DNA of 64,000 nucleotides from Muricea muricata. Its lineage: Eukaryota; Cnidaria; Anthozoa; Malacalcyonacea; Plexauridae. The stretch spans positions 44,056,480-44,120,479 of the forward strand of contig OY979716.1 of NCBI GenBank assembly GCA_963855995.1. Direction: 5' to 3'. The number at the start of each line of letters is the position of its first letter. Within the stretch, counting starts at the first letter, position 1. The notes beneath the pieces are model-generated. The model saw only the letters and a program-made list of their open reading frames with translations. It did not search any database and was not told the DNA's origin. Position numbers and translations under genes: made by a program. Shown here one piece after another: positions 43,732 to 54,848 of this stretch.

Positions 43732-45830
43732 ATGGCTTCGACAAGTTCGGCACAAGATTTAGAAAGCCAGTTACGAACAATTCTGGGCTCTGAAGTCGTA
43801 AGTACAGCAGATGAGGACAGTTTTCAGCAAACACTTGAATTGCTGCAAATCGACGCTGAAGAGTTGTTCAATGAAATATCACATTCAGCTGAAGAAGTAA
43901 GTCACTATTAAGTGTGTCTATCTTTTACAACAGTAGTGAGATGTGTTGAGTATAATCTTTTTATGTTAGATTTGTTTTAGCTTGAAGGATTAAAACAATA
44001 TCCTTGCAAATACTGCTCGAATGTGTGCAAGTTTAAAGGAGGCCGTACAATACATATTCGAAGCAAACATGATGTCGAAGCTAGTAAAGTGGAGGGTTTA
44101 AACGTTAGTGCCAAAACGAAGCCAATCCCAAGCTACGTAACAGAAGAGAAGGTCTTGTCGTTAATTCGTGAAATAGCTGAATCTCTGACGGATGAAAAAT
44201 ATACCCAGCAAAACAAGTAGATGCAGTGCTTACGTTGCGTCCCAATAAAGCATTCGTTCAAGATATCAATGCTTTATTGCACAAGTTTCATTGCAAGAAA
44301 GATCGCAATAAATTTATGCAAGAGTACTACGAAAAAATGTATCAGTTGTGGAAAGAATATTTTCAGCCATGTAAAAACCACAAAGGAGCATTTTTAATGC
44401 TAATAAATCTGCTCGAACGGTTGATCATCCTAAATAAAGATGGTTCAGTAATCAGTCTAGTCACCAGTGAAGATGGGGTAAGGCAACAGTTTATACATAG
44501 GAATAGCATTATATTTTTGATGACTGGCAGATATTCTATTGATTTTTATGCCAGTTTAATATTGGGTTAGTTTTATTGACGTTTGACAACAATTCAGTAA
44601 TAGGACTGTCAAATTTACCTGGTCTTATGACTAGACTTATGAGGGTTCTAAAATTTTCTGCTTTAGAGTGAATTGTCTGTTTTACCACAAGAACTTGGAC
44701 CCCTTGCATACGTTGCTGGGTATGTTACCCAAGCATTATATAGAAAGAGCACAAACTCGAAAAATGCAAACTCACAAAGAAACCAAGAAATACAATTGTT
44801 GTTGCTTTCAATGAAAGTGCAAACGGAAGAGAATGAATATATTTCTTCACTTTCAAGAGGAGGACTGTGGACTCTAAATTCCTGGTTGGTAGGCATTGCT
44901 GAAATTGCATCTATCCTTCAAAAAACACACAAAAACAGGCAAACTTTCATCATTACCTGTTGACAAAGTTGTTGATGATGTCCAAACCTCTCCTCATGCA
45001 AAATCATTGTGGAGCAATACAGGGTGTATCAAAAAAAAGGTAATCGAACTTTGCAGTGCTCTAGCGCATTCATTATACAATCTACAGAAATCATTCTTTC
45101 GCAGGCGGAAAGACCAGGCTATTTTAGCTTTCGATTGTCATCATTTTTGTGAAATTTGAAGAAAGACTGGGCAAATACGAATCAAATGAAAATAGGCGGT
45201 CGAAATCGCATATTTCCACCTCTGAGCATTATTAGGGCAGTGAATAAGAAAAGAAAATTTCATTAATCATTTATCTGTCACGAGAAACAATTAACATCAC
45301 TAATAAAATGCCAGAAGTTCACTACCTAAGCTAAAATTGGTCGATTAATTTTGTAATTTAATTCCCTAATGGGATTAAATTTCAACAGATTTTCAATACA
45401 CTCCCAACGATGAAAAAATGCGATTTCGACCTGCAATTTTTATCGCATTTGTATTTGCTTGATTTTTCTTCAAATTTTGTGAAAAAACGATGGCAATTAA
45501 AAGCTAAAAGCCTGGTCTCTCCAACTACGTAAAAATTATTTCTGTATGTTGAATATTAAATGCCCTAGAGCACATCAAAGTTCGATTACCTTTTTTTTAT
45601 ACGCCCTGTATAGTTGAACAGTGTGATGTTCAAGTAACAAAAAAGTTTCAGTTGCTGTGTTATGAAACATTATAAAACTATATGCTGCTGTGAGGGGTTT
45701 CTCATTTGCAAGAGATTGTAAACAAATGCAAATTTTTTGAAAAAAAACACTAAAACAGAAGGCTTTACGGAAACAGTTAAAGGATGTAAACAATTATAAC
45801 CATAACACTGGAGGCTTGAAACCTACGCTC
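43732..45830 (+). pseudogene. C2H2 zinc-finger protein of the P-like element, broken
   Basis: Exon 1 (43732-43896, MASTSSAQDLESQLRTILGS) ends at a GTAAGT donor. Exon 2 (43981-44477) starts after TTGTTTTAG and has a C2H2 finger (YPCKYCSNVCKF, H...H spacing 4), then after a frameshift near 44215 a helical region (INALLHKFHCKKDRNKFMQ). Exon 3 (from 44667) has LGPLAYVAGYVTQALYRKS and SRGGLWTLNSWLVGIAEIA, with a frameshift near 44915. A MITE interrupts it at 45020, and the last part (about 45680-45830: KLYAAVRGFSFARDCK, KALRKQLKDVNN) resumes beyond. From memory this resembles an uncharacterised multicopy cnidarian family. The role in transposition is unknown. Confidence 0.6.
45020..45608. mobile_element. 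589-bp Tc1/mariner-type fold-back MITE
   Basis: Both ends read CAGGG-GTAT-AAAAAAAAGGTA inward, with TA dinucleotides flanking (45018-45019 and 45609-45610). Arms remain similar for about 170 bp (GGTAATCGAACTTTG, GACCAGGCT, ATTTGAAGAAA). It lies inside the third exon of the zinc-finger gene, so it inserted after that gene was present. Confidence 0.9.
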
Positions 45831-46436
45831 ATAATACAACTAATTGTTTTCTAGCAGGCATTAAAAACAAATACCATAAACATTGAAAACAGTCCTAAAG
45901 AGTCAGAGCTTGTGCTGGAACATTAATTGGGAGGGGGTTATATTCATTTATTTTTGTTCTGCCCTCTAATTTATTTTAAAATGAACTCTAATTATGACAA
46001 CTGAAATTAGTTGGGCAAGACTTCAATATATGAGTATACCCCCCTCCCCAATCAAAGGTATCAAGGGAACAATTTTTGAGGCGGGGCGGGGGTGGCTGGC
46101 AAAACTAGTGAGGCAAATAGTGGAATTTTAAAATATGTACACACACTTTTAATTTGGCCAAACTTAACATTTCTAATCAATGAAAGCTCAATTGCACACT
46201 TATGTTGCCCCTAAAATATCTTGCCCCTAAAATGTTTCTCTTTTACATAGTTATTATGATGCACCTCTAGTGTTATTTCCAATCTTAATGTTGAGAACCA
46301 CCTTGAACTTGAGCATATTGCCCACCTGACATAATGTAAAATTTGTAAATAGTAAAATTGTAAATAGTGGGAATCACTTCAAATTCTGTTTTTTTATGAT
46401 CAAACCATATACATATATATTGGAAGCTTAGTACTA

Positions 46437-46560
46437 ATATACCACATAATCACATGTTCCTTCCCAATGACAACGCAACAATATAAACTAATATATCACA
46501 TAATCACTTGTTACTTCCCAATGACAAAGCAATAATATAAGATATATGTATATATACAGC
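46437..46560 (+). repeat. two-copy ~60-bp tandem repeat
   Basis: ACATAATCAC-TGTT-CTTCCCAATGACAA-GCAA-AATATAA occurs twice in succession. Confidence 0.8.
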
Positions 46561-46962
46561 ATAACTTCATGTACTTATTGTTCCAGTCTTTACCCAATTA
46601 CCCTTTTTATGCACCAGTCAATAAAAACCCCTACTCCTTGACCCACCTTGGGAAAGTGGGAATTAGTATCATCAGGGGCGAATTTAGACCGTTGCAACCG
46701 TAGCATATGCTACAGTCAGATTTTGCTAACAAAGTATTAATTATTCAAATCATTTGGAATATATTTGAATATTTCATTTAATTTGCTCGAATCAACTGTT
46801 TATCACGTTTTTCGGATCCTTTTGACTTCACAAGTTGAAGATTGTCAAACATTCAGTCTCTGCCCGAAAAACTGCTTGAACACGCGAGTATTTTTGCAAC
46901 ATCGTTGACTTACAAAATCTCATCTGTCACAAATACATCGAGGTTTGCTAGCCATATATGGT

Positions 46963-47017
46963 CAATTTTCGCTACGGTCAGATTCATAAAAGCCGAATCT
47001 GATCGTAGCGAAAATTG
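46963..47017. repeat. 23-bp-stem hairpin
   Basis: CAATTTTCGCTACGGTCAGATTC and GAATCTGATCGTAGCGAAAATTG pair with one mismatch around a 9-base loop. Confidence 0.9.
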
Positions 47018-47226
47018 GCATATGCTGCAATCTGATTGGTTTGCTATGGTCAACCGATGCAAGACAATCAGAAACAGGCAAATGCTACAGCTTGCTACAG
47101 TCAGCTACTGTGGCCAAAGTTTGTCCAGTGATTCAGCTGATGTATTATTGTAGCGCACTGTTAATAGCTCATTAAACACAGGGTAGTTGTATTCTTTGTA
47201 AAAGTGGTAGCAAATTGACTTGTAGC

Positions 47227-47415
47227 ATGGGATCGACTGATGTTCTTGATGAGCTTCTTTGCATCCTGAACGAAAAGCTTTCGTTCACTGAGAAGTCAGG
47301 TAAATTGGCTTTTTTAAAAAATATGTGTGAGCAGATTATCGTTGCGACAAAGAAAGCAGATCGAAAAGTATTTGTGTGTGAGTTCTCACAACTGCAATTC
47401 TTGCAAAGTGAATGA
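47227..47415 (+). CDS. small uncharacterised frame in the nested element
   Basis: From the Met at 47227 (MGSTDVLDELLCILNEKLSF) the frame encodes an amphipathic helical polypeptide of about 62 residues (ATKKADRKVFVCEFSQLQF) ending at a stop. It is short and may be an exon: the amino acids look protein-like and repeat-free. No family was recognised. Confidence 0.25.
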   Translation: MGSTDVLDELLCILNEKLSFTEKSGKLAFLKNMCEQIIVATKKADRKVFVCEFSQLQFLQSE

Positions 47416-48041
47416 CAGCGCTGTGCGAATCATTTTCCCGTCAGGTAAGGCTCATGAATTTATACAATTATATCATAAGTTTATACATTTATAGATTTCA
47501 CCGGCAAAACATTTGCATTTTGCGTGGCAATATTAGCATATGTTTGTATTTCAGTGAATGATAATATACAGCATATTTGTGGCAATTTGAGTGTATTGTT
47601 CTTGTTTAAGCCTTAATGTGTCTGCTGGATTTACTTTAATCATGATTTATTCTTTCAAAATTTTCAATTGTTGTTTTCCGTACATTTCCAAGCATTATTT
47701 GTCAAAAATTTGACCCTAGTAAACTCAAATTTTACGACAGAACTCCATGTTCAGAACGCAGCAAATGGCATTTCCGGGGTTCAAATTTCAAAAATCTTCC
47801 GGGGGAGCATACCCCTGGACCCCCCTAATTGGTGAAGACCCGCAAACATGCTACAGTCAGATTTTTGGCTAGATTCGCCCCTGATCATTGATTAGTAAAT
47901 AAGTTTAAAAAAAGGCAAGTACATTACTAATCCCCAGGGAATCTCCACTTGTGCCTGAGGTAAGAGGAAGTAGGGGTTTACACTGACCGTTGCATTATTC
48001 AGGCTTTCTAGAATAGACAGTAGTATTTATAAATGATCTAC

Positions 48042-48740
48042 TCAAGAATGTTCATTACTTTTTCGATCGTTTTGGTAAAGGCTCGTTAGAAACACGGAAA
48101 CAATTGTTTGTTGACCACTGTGTCCACCAGCAACATTTCCTTCAGCAACTGGTGCAGTGTCTCTTAAAGCAGAAATCCTCAGGTCGTTGTAGCCAAACTC
48201 TGCAGCAGTTGGGTTGTCAGCACGCCTACCTTGAGCTCGTTGGTACCCAAAATACTCCTCCACATCGTCTTGGCAAAATCTTTCTGTTAGGCCACCCTCA
48301 AAGCCTTCACCCAACAAGAAATTTGACCCAACAAGAGAGTTGACAAAGTGGTATATCTCATGATCTCTTGTGTTCTTTATACAATGTGTGCTCATCAGCG
48401 AGTAGCCAGTTAAAGGATGAGATTGAAAAGTTCAATGATTTCTTCTTTTGTTACAGAAAGCTTAGGAGGGGCAAATATTTCATCCCAAAGCTCAAATGTT
48501 ACACTGTTTGCATTGATACTTCTGGTCCAGCCTGTTAACTTTAATTTTTCAGCTTTCTTTTTAAAATCGTCAAGGTTTGAATAAGACTGCTTTGTCTTGG
48601 TCTTGTGTCAAACAAGGTCACTTCTCGAACAAGGTCACGTCTGGGTGCAGTTGTAGAGGTTGAGGGTATGCTTTTTTCTGATAGATTGAGGGTAGGTACA
48701 GCTCCAGGCTGAAGTCTTTTGCCTCTGGGAACTAAACCAA
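48042..48740 (-). pseudogene. P-element-like transposase C-terminus
   Basis: The main frame (48395-48042) has FVNSLVGSNFLLGEGFEGGL, then LTERFCQDDVEEYFGYQRAQ and RRADNPTAAEFGYNDL. In P-element/THAP9-type transposases a QDxxExxFGxQRxxxGxxxNP block is the conserved C-terminal landmark. Upstream segments on the same strand (about 48735-48400: RGKRLQPGAVPTLNLSEKS; SFNWLLADEHTLY) belong in other frames. The catalytic RNase H core and the THAP DNA-binding domain were not found, so this is a truncated copy of the gene expected to mobilise the enclosing element. Confidence 0.6.
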
Positions 48741-49400
48741 AACCAAACCAAAATTGTCACTATGCAAGTATAATTTTAAACTCGATTTGAAACATATATG
48801 CTTTTGATATCACTATATCCTACATATGTATTACACAGATATTAAATGTAAACTCTAAAGAAAAAGATCGCACTTTTGTATCTATAAATATATAATATAC
48901 TTGAAAATAAACACATTTACTTGGTCTTAGTGAGTCAAGTGCACAAGTGTTATCATTTTCAATGTTGTACCATGGTTTTAGTCATCGAACAGATTTGCCA
49001 AATAGTCTTATTCTGTGCCATCCTGTCCGGCCAGCTTATAATATGAATACTAAGGCACATTATGTAAATCGGTATCAAATTTCCGTAAGCACTAAAGTCT
49101 TTAAGTTACAAATCTACGACGCTACAATGCGCTAGCTTTTACATTGAGCTGAACTTACATGTTTGGATGAGGTCCTTTCGAAAGTGTCTTTCACAAATGT
49201 GAAGAGTTCGCTGTTCAATTTGCTTTCTTAATTAGCTCCCTGCATACAAAAGATTTTTCAAAAAAATATGATTTTAACTCGCCCTACTATATATCTCGTA
49301 TTACAGAATCACTTTTCGATGCACTCGTATTGTCACGTGACGTAGAACAATAACATAATTTGGCCACGCCCCCAGCTTCCAAACCTTCTTCTCTATTAAC
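48741..49400. other. right subterminal region of the P-like element
   Basis: AT-rich, no gene recognised. GTCACGTGACGT near 49333 mirrors GGTCACGTAAC near 43622 in the left subterminal region, a possible transposase-binding symmetry. Confidence 0.4.
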
Positions 49401-49469
49401 TATGGTTTACTACAGACAACAATTTCATTGAGTATGTACACCAAAAAAGAAATCATCACTTAAGTGTGT

Positions 49470-50060
49470 TTGCGGGCCTTGTCGCCTGCTGTGCTGATCC
49501 GGGCGACTTGGTTGTCAGAGACACAGAACAAGTGTTATATAACAAAGTGCTACAGATATTTGGTCATTATTGCTCTCTCCTAGAACACGAACAAACTTTA
49601 AACAAAGGAAGTGCCTGTCCAGTGTTAGTGCCAACTGGAAGGCCAGGAAGACCAAGGTGTGGTTTTCTTCCTGTTTGTACAACAATAATAAAAAACTCTC
49701 ATCAATTAAATTGTTTTAAATATGGCGATGAATTTAACATTATATGTGATAATCTACCATGAACAGGTATGAGATAACCATATGAACCAACTGCAACAAT
49801 TACACGACACAGATATGACATGCTCAGCTGCTGCTGAGGCATTGGTGTTTACAGGTCAACATACCGGAGAAAACGGTTATTTGGGATGAATACAGAGGAT
49901 GGAAATACATTTTCTGACATTCCAGATGCAGACATCGATGACATATTAAGCACAATTATGCAACAAAGTCCAAATGCTGGCGAGACGTATATGCAGGGAA
50001 GCTTGAGGTCAAGAGGTATAAAAGTACAAAGATGGCAACTTCAAGAGAGGCTGCAGGTGA
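49470..50060 (+). pseudogene. integrase-core (rve_3-type) gene, N-terminal exons
   Basis: Exon 1 (about 49470-49665) encodes a helical leader (EQVLYNKVLQIFGHYCSLLE) and ends with PTGRPGRPR at an AAG/GTGTGG donor. Exon 2 starts after TGAACAG (about 49770) with YEIT and a helix-turn-helix-like segment (QLQQLHDTDMTCSAAAEAL, then VYRSTYRRKRLFGMN after a frameshift). It continues IPDADIDDILSTIMQQSPNA, GETYMQGSLRSRGIKVQRWQ and a GTGAAG donor at 50058. GRPRYEI plus PNxGxxxMxGxLxSxGIxVQR are landmarks of a vertebrate and invertebrate multicopy family with a C-terminal integrase core. That core is not found downstream. A stop and a frameshift indicate decay. Confidence 0.55.
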
Positions 50061-50552
50061 AGTAGTGAGATATCACTGAAATATTTTAGTTTAAGTCAAC
50101 TACCTCTATGTGTCTGTATGTAATTTCCAAGTTGACATTCAAAAGTGCCATACAAAGTATAAATAGCAAATTAAAGGATGCAGACAGCAAATCAGAAGGG
50201 CGTGGTTGCCACATACATTCCTACAAAGAGTAAACCAAAAGTATGTATGGTTGCCATGTGAATATCAAACCAAAAGGGTATACTGCTACAGCATATTCAA
50301 ATATGTGTGTGTGGAATGTATCAAGGTGTTCACAAACCTTCAACATGTTGTACAAAAATCTCCCAGCTATATATCATTTCATCTTCTTTGTTGCATTGAT
50401 TACTACTTTTTTCACTCCACTCAATACTTATCAGGCCCCTAAATATGGCACGTGATATGGGCAGTAAGCTTGCAGCGAAGAGAGGTCGAAACTGTAGCAG
50501 GTGTGCTTTTAAAATTGCATTCCATAGCCCTGTCACAGTGAATTGGTTGATC

Positions 50553-50888
50553 CATAGTTAATAGAGTAGATGGTTTGGAAACTCATTAGAATAACAATAT
50601 TACTCATTATCTATGTTGGTCAACGTTTATTCAAAAATATGGTTCTTCATCGTCACGTGTGTATTGTTTTTTTGCCAAGTCCACCAATAGGAGTTCTTAA
50701 ATTACCTATTGTTCAAGTCGCGGATGGCTAAACTTCCTAAAATGTTTCTATTGGTTAGTTAGGTGAAAATACAATACGCACGTGACGACGAAAGACCTCA
50801 TTGCTGCATAAACCAGAACAAAAACATAGATAATGACTTATATTGTAGTTCTAATGAGTTTCTAAACCATCTATCTCTATTAACTATG
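50553..50888. mobile_element. 336-bp MITE of the P-like family
   Basis: The ends begin CATAGTTAATAGAG and stay similar inward for about 64 bp (TGGTTTGGAAACTCATTAGAA, TCATTATCTATG). GTTGATC flanks both sides (50546-50552 and 50889-50895), a 7-bp duplication like that of the 5.9-kb element. CACGTG motifs (near 50655 and 50783) are mirrored inside. No coding capacity; it is probably mobilised by the P-like transposase. Confidence 0.9.
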
Positions 50889-52568
50889 GTTGATCTGAGG
50901 TGTGACCCTAAATTAGGTAAATAATCTTTATTTAATATGTGATTGGTACAATGTGACAAAGATGACAATGTTTATAACAAATTCTATGTACTCTACCGAT
51001 AAAACAAGAAGTACTTCAATAACATGACAATGATGATGTTTTTGTCCTCAAATTTTGATGTGAAAATAGCAGGGTACCCCATCGTAGCTGTATAATCTGC
51101 ATGATCAGAAATGAAGGTCTGCATATCTTCTTTAGATTCAACTGACTTCAACTTAGGAAAATATTAAAACATAACATCTAATTCATATAGTTACAAATGC
51201 TTAAGGGAAGGTGACAACTTCAAAACAATCTGAATTCATCATAATTGTAGTTTGTTGGGTTAAGTTGGTTTTTCATGTCAAAATACTGGGTTATATTGCC
51301 AGGAGAATGACAACCATGTCTTACATTTATGTACCCTAAAACAAACCATTTGCAAACAGGTACACTACTAAATGACATACCTGTTTGATTACTGCAACAA
51401 AATCTGGGTCAACAATATCTTCAACGTCAAAAGCTTTAAGGTCACACTTCTGATTGGTGATCAACATGTAAACTAATGGATGTAGACAGTGTAAACCTGG
51501 CCCAACCCGAGTAAGAGACATACCAACGAGTTGCCCTGCAAGGAGGAACTTGTTTTCCTCAAAAGACTTTATATTATGGGGAAACATCATATGGCCTTCT
51601 TTTCCTTCAAACAAGGTGGTGTCACAAGGCAGCTGTTGCATGACAAGTCCGAGAAAGCAAAAGACAAATTACAATAAGTCATTTATTCAGATCACCATAG
51701 ATATTTTTAGACAATAATGTCGACTTGCATGGATACGTGCGGTCAAACTATACCTAAAAAATTCACGACGTAATCCACCAGCATCTGCTCCATCTTCCCC
51801 ACTAAACTTCACTGTAATCTCTCTGCAACAGTCAAAGAATCTAGACTGCACTGCATTAAATGCTGTTGGCAGAAGCCTTGCCCTTTGTATTATGATTTCT
51901 TGTGCATCCTCTCTTGAAACACACCTAACCTGATGATTTTCTAATAAGGTATGAAGATCTTCTTCATCTCTGCTGAAGATATAGCAAAAAACAACTTAAT
52001 GAGCATCAAGTAACTTTGTTGGCTGTTTAAACAGTAAAGCAACGTACACTTCTTGGTCTTCTAGGGATGCTGCAATAGCATGGTTTACATTCTTTTCTTC
52101 CTCCTCACAAATTTTAAACAACTCCTCCTCATCATCAGAATTTAAAATTCAACGTAGGAAGAATACAAGACTTCATGTCAGGAATGGAAATATTGAAACA
52201 GTACCAGTACATCATTCTGTAAATTGCATTAGTTCACTGGATATGCTCTTGCATTGAAGAACTGAACATTAATTTGGATACATACCCAATAGATGTTGAA
52301 GTTTCCTTACGCTGGTCATCTTTAGGCCTGGTTTTCTTTCTTTTTGGTTCGTCAAGCACTGTTTGATTTCTGGACATCTGGTGAAATTGCATACCATTTT
52401 TTGATCATCACTGGAGTCCACCTTGGATGAATGTTCATAAATTACTTGATAAATTAAATACTGCATTACTTAATAAATTAAATACCACTGTGCAGACGGG
52501 ATGTGGTAGGTAAAATGCAGACAATGCCAGGCATTATTGGATTTAATGCATGCAGCTGAACTGTTATA

Positions 52569-52788
52569 CAGTAGTGCCACTAGGGGGGGGGGGCAAGGGG
52601 GCATTTGCCCTGCCCCCTCCAAAAAAAAATGTGTCCTGCCTTCAAGATTGTTACAATGTTGCACAATTTCACTGTGTTTCATTTAAAATTATGCCCTATC
52701 TATTGACTATCATTAATATATAAAGCATTCTCTACCCCACAAACATTCCTTTGCCTTCCATTCAGTTTATAGCCTGGTGCTGCCACTG
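52569..52788. mobile_element. 220-bp hAT-type MITE in a HECT intron
   Basis: Left CAGTAGTGCCACTAGG and right (reverse) CAGTGGCAGCACCAGG are imperfect inverted ends, flanked by CTGTTATA (52561-52568) and CTTTTATA (52789-52796), an 8-bp duplication with one difference. A G-run/C-run hairpin lies just inside the left end (52582-52618). Confidence 0.7.
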
Positions 52789-54021
52789 CTTTTATAATTG
52801 ACAATCCACCCATCATATCTGGTTAGTGAAGGGATAATAATTTGTGTTCCCATCAGGTTGTGGAATGAAGTTCACCATCTTGTACTACAATTTCCATACA
52901 TCTGGTCATGTATGCATACAAAGAGCATAGAACCACTGTACTAAGGTACACTGCCACTGTTACGAATTGAGGCAGAAATTTTGTACATTATCTTGTTAAA
53001 TATTATATTTTCATATTATTTAAGGTAAAGTTTCACTAAAAATAATGCACTAAACTTCTGCCCCAATTCACTCCATTCTACTACAGAATGTGTATGATAA
53101 TATTAGAGCAGTATTATTGAATTCAGAGTGACTCAAAGTAAATAAAGTATAACATATGATGTGGTTAAACCACATCACAAAACAGTGTTGCGCAAATAAG
53201 TATAATGAAAATATTATACCTTTATCTGGACAAGATCTACAGATTGCCGCAGGTAAATTGCCTTTGTACAAAATATTTCACTAATGATATATCCTGTCAA
53301 GGACTGGTCTGGTGGTAGTACAGGATTTATGTAGTTACAAATTTACTACTACATCCATCATAATTTCCCCACCACATCAAAAAAGTGATGTATAGTATTG
53401 TTGTACAATTGTAACAAACCATTTGTTATATATACATACTTATAAAAATAACCAATTAGGATTGCTATGTTAGCCAAAATTTTACTTTAATTTACGTATT
53501 TACATGGATGCATATGTAATTGTGCAATGGCCAGTACAAAATTCTAGGGATTAATAGCATGATGGATGTTTGAAAATCTTGCTAAATTTTGCATGACCAG
53601 ACAGGGCAAGACGAAATTACAACCACGAAGATAAAGGTCTAAATACTGACTGCACATGTACTCTTATATTCAAATGGCAATACCTTGTGCCATCAGGAAT
53701 CTTCCTGCCAAAACATTGAGTAAAATGTCGTATCACCTCATCTGCACTCTATTCCTTGTACAGTTCTACTGCATTTAAGACATGGCCTTGTTCGTAGAGA
53801 AACTGCTTTGGGCCTTGTCTAACAACTCGGCAATCCGTTGGGCAAGTTAAGAGGATGACCTCTTTTGTGCATGTCCCCTCTTGTGGAGCAGTTTTTTTAC
53901 AAGTATTTGAAGTCTTTCGTCTGCAAGAAATAATGTAATACTATGCACTACATGCAGAATACAATCAATGTTGTTAATTATGATATCTGATCTACAAATG
54001 AAAGGTTAAAATATATATCTA

Positions 54022-54300
54022 AGGGCCTGTTTATATGATCCCGCGTAGCCTGGACGAGACGTTGTTATCTCACTTAGACATGAAACTTGCATAGGCGGGA
54101 TGGCATGTCTATGTGAAGACAATAGCCTTAGGGAAAACCCGCATAAGTGCTATTGTGGGTGCTCAGAAGTCAAAATCCATCCCCGCCTAGTGGGGATTGA
54201 GTGTTTATATGGAAATTTTTCGTCCTGTTTAGACAAGATCCCTGCAACTGATGCCGAGATATTGTCTAGGCGGGGTAGAAGCGGGATCGTGTAAACACTC
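54022..54300. mobile_element. 279-bp MITE with GGGCCTGTTTA/TAAACACTC ends
   Basis: The left end AGGGCCTGTTTATATGATCC and the right end GGGATCGTGTAAACACTC are inverted (TGTTTAyAyGATCCCGC core). Internal copies of TAGGCGGG and CTAGGCGGGG and a further CCTGTTTAGACAAGATCCC repeat this theme. No target duplication is clear. Confidence 0.7.
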
Positions 54301-54713
54301 AATAGAATTCACATAACAGGCAGGATCTCAGCAACTGTCCCCTCCCGGTATAATAAATAACAAGATATAAACAATACTAATACCTTCTTCCTGATTGAGA
54401 GGAATAATTTCTCCGCATTTGGAAAATCGGTCGTACAGGTGGCATAGCCAGCGCTGGAGTTGCACTTGTAGTTGCTTGTCTGACAGTGGCCGTTGGTAGC
54501 ACATCACTTGAAGAAAACGTTGCTGAGCCAGGACGAAAGACATTTTAAACTTCTTGCTCCACATCGTGGAAGCACGTTACTGCTTGACGACTCGTTCCTG
54601 ATGATTCCACTGCTCTGGCTAGACTATTTGTTAATTCTTGATGTGATAATATAGCATCAACAAATCCGCTAGTAGTTGGTTGGTTTGTCGCCGCCAAATT
54701 GTTTTGCAATTAA

Positions 54714-54848
54714 AACACTTTCTTACTGGGCGCTAGGGAAACACTATGTTTTGTGATCCCGAGACGGCGATGTTTCCCGAGGCAAACATTGCCGGTCTTG
54801 GGATCACAAAAGATGATGCTTTCCTCAGGGCCCAGTAAGTAAGTGATA
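54714..54848. repeat. long palindrome (arms ~60 bp)
   Basis: CTTACTGGGC, GGAAA, TTTTGTGATCCC, AGAC and GGC-ATGTTT blocks on the left recur in reverse complement on the right, ending GCCCAGTAAG. It lies just upstream of the first recognisable HECT exon. Confidence 0.9.

Larger units (their letters stand above)
46673..47883. mobile_element. 1.2-kb element with CAGGGGCGAAT ends and ATCAT flanks
   Basis: The left end CAGGGGCGAATTTAG and the right end CTAGATTCGCCCCTG are inverted. ATCAT flanks both sides (46668-46672 and 47884-47888). The sequence TGCTACAGTCAGATTTT also occurs near both ends. It is nested inside the P-like element. The ends resemble those of the hAT-like element at 27018, but the flanking duplication is shorter. 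It contains a hairpin and a small frame at 47227. Confidence 0.75.
43539..49404. mobile_element. 5.9-kb P-like DNA transposon with 7-bp target duplications
   Basis: The left end CATAGTTAATAAAGAAGA, continuing GGGTTTGGAAG, is mirrored by the right end (27 of 29 bases). GTTTACT flanks both ends (43532-43538 and 49405-49411). Inside are a plus-strand zinc-finger gene near the left end and a minus-strand P-element-like transposase C-terminus near the right end, so the genes converge. A 589-bp Tc1-type MITE and a 1.2-kb element are nested within. The MITE at 50553-50888 has the same ends and the same 7-bp duplication length. Starting with CA and ending with TG also fits P elements. Confidence 0.75.
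50993..54720 (-). pseudogene. multi-exon HECT E3 ubiquitin ligase gene (G2E3-like), decaying
   Basis: Exons from 5' to 3': about 54720-54370 (SHQELTNSLARAVES, then PVRPIFQMRRNYSSQSG); about 53930-53690 (CTKEVILLTCPTDCRVVRQG); about 52425-52286; about 52140-52050 with a UIM-like helix (EEEKNVNHAIAASLED); about 51974-51754 with the HECT start (TAFNAVQSRFFDCCREITVK, FSGEDGADAGGLRREFF); 51632-51381 (NKFLLAGQLVGMSLTRVGPG); and 51151-50993 (LKSVESKEDMQTFISDHADY). GT/AG borders fit at most joins. The end of the HECT C-lobe with its catalytic Cys was not found. In-frame stops at about 54550 (TAA) and 53745 (TAG) suggest a pseudogene. Exon-intron structure is better kept than in the HECT copy at 25 kb. 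Confidence 0.65.
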
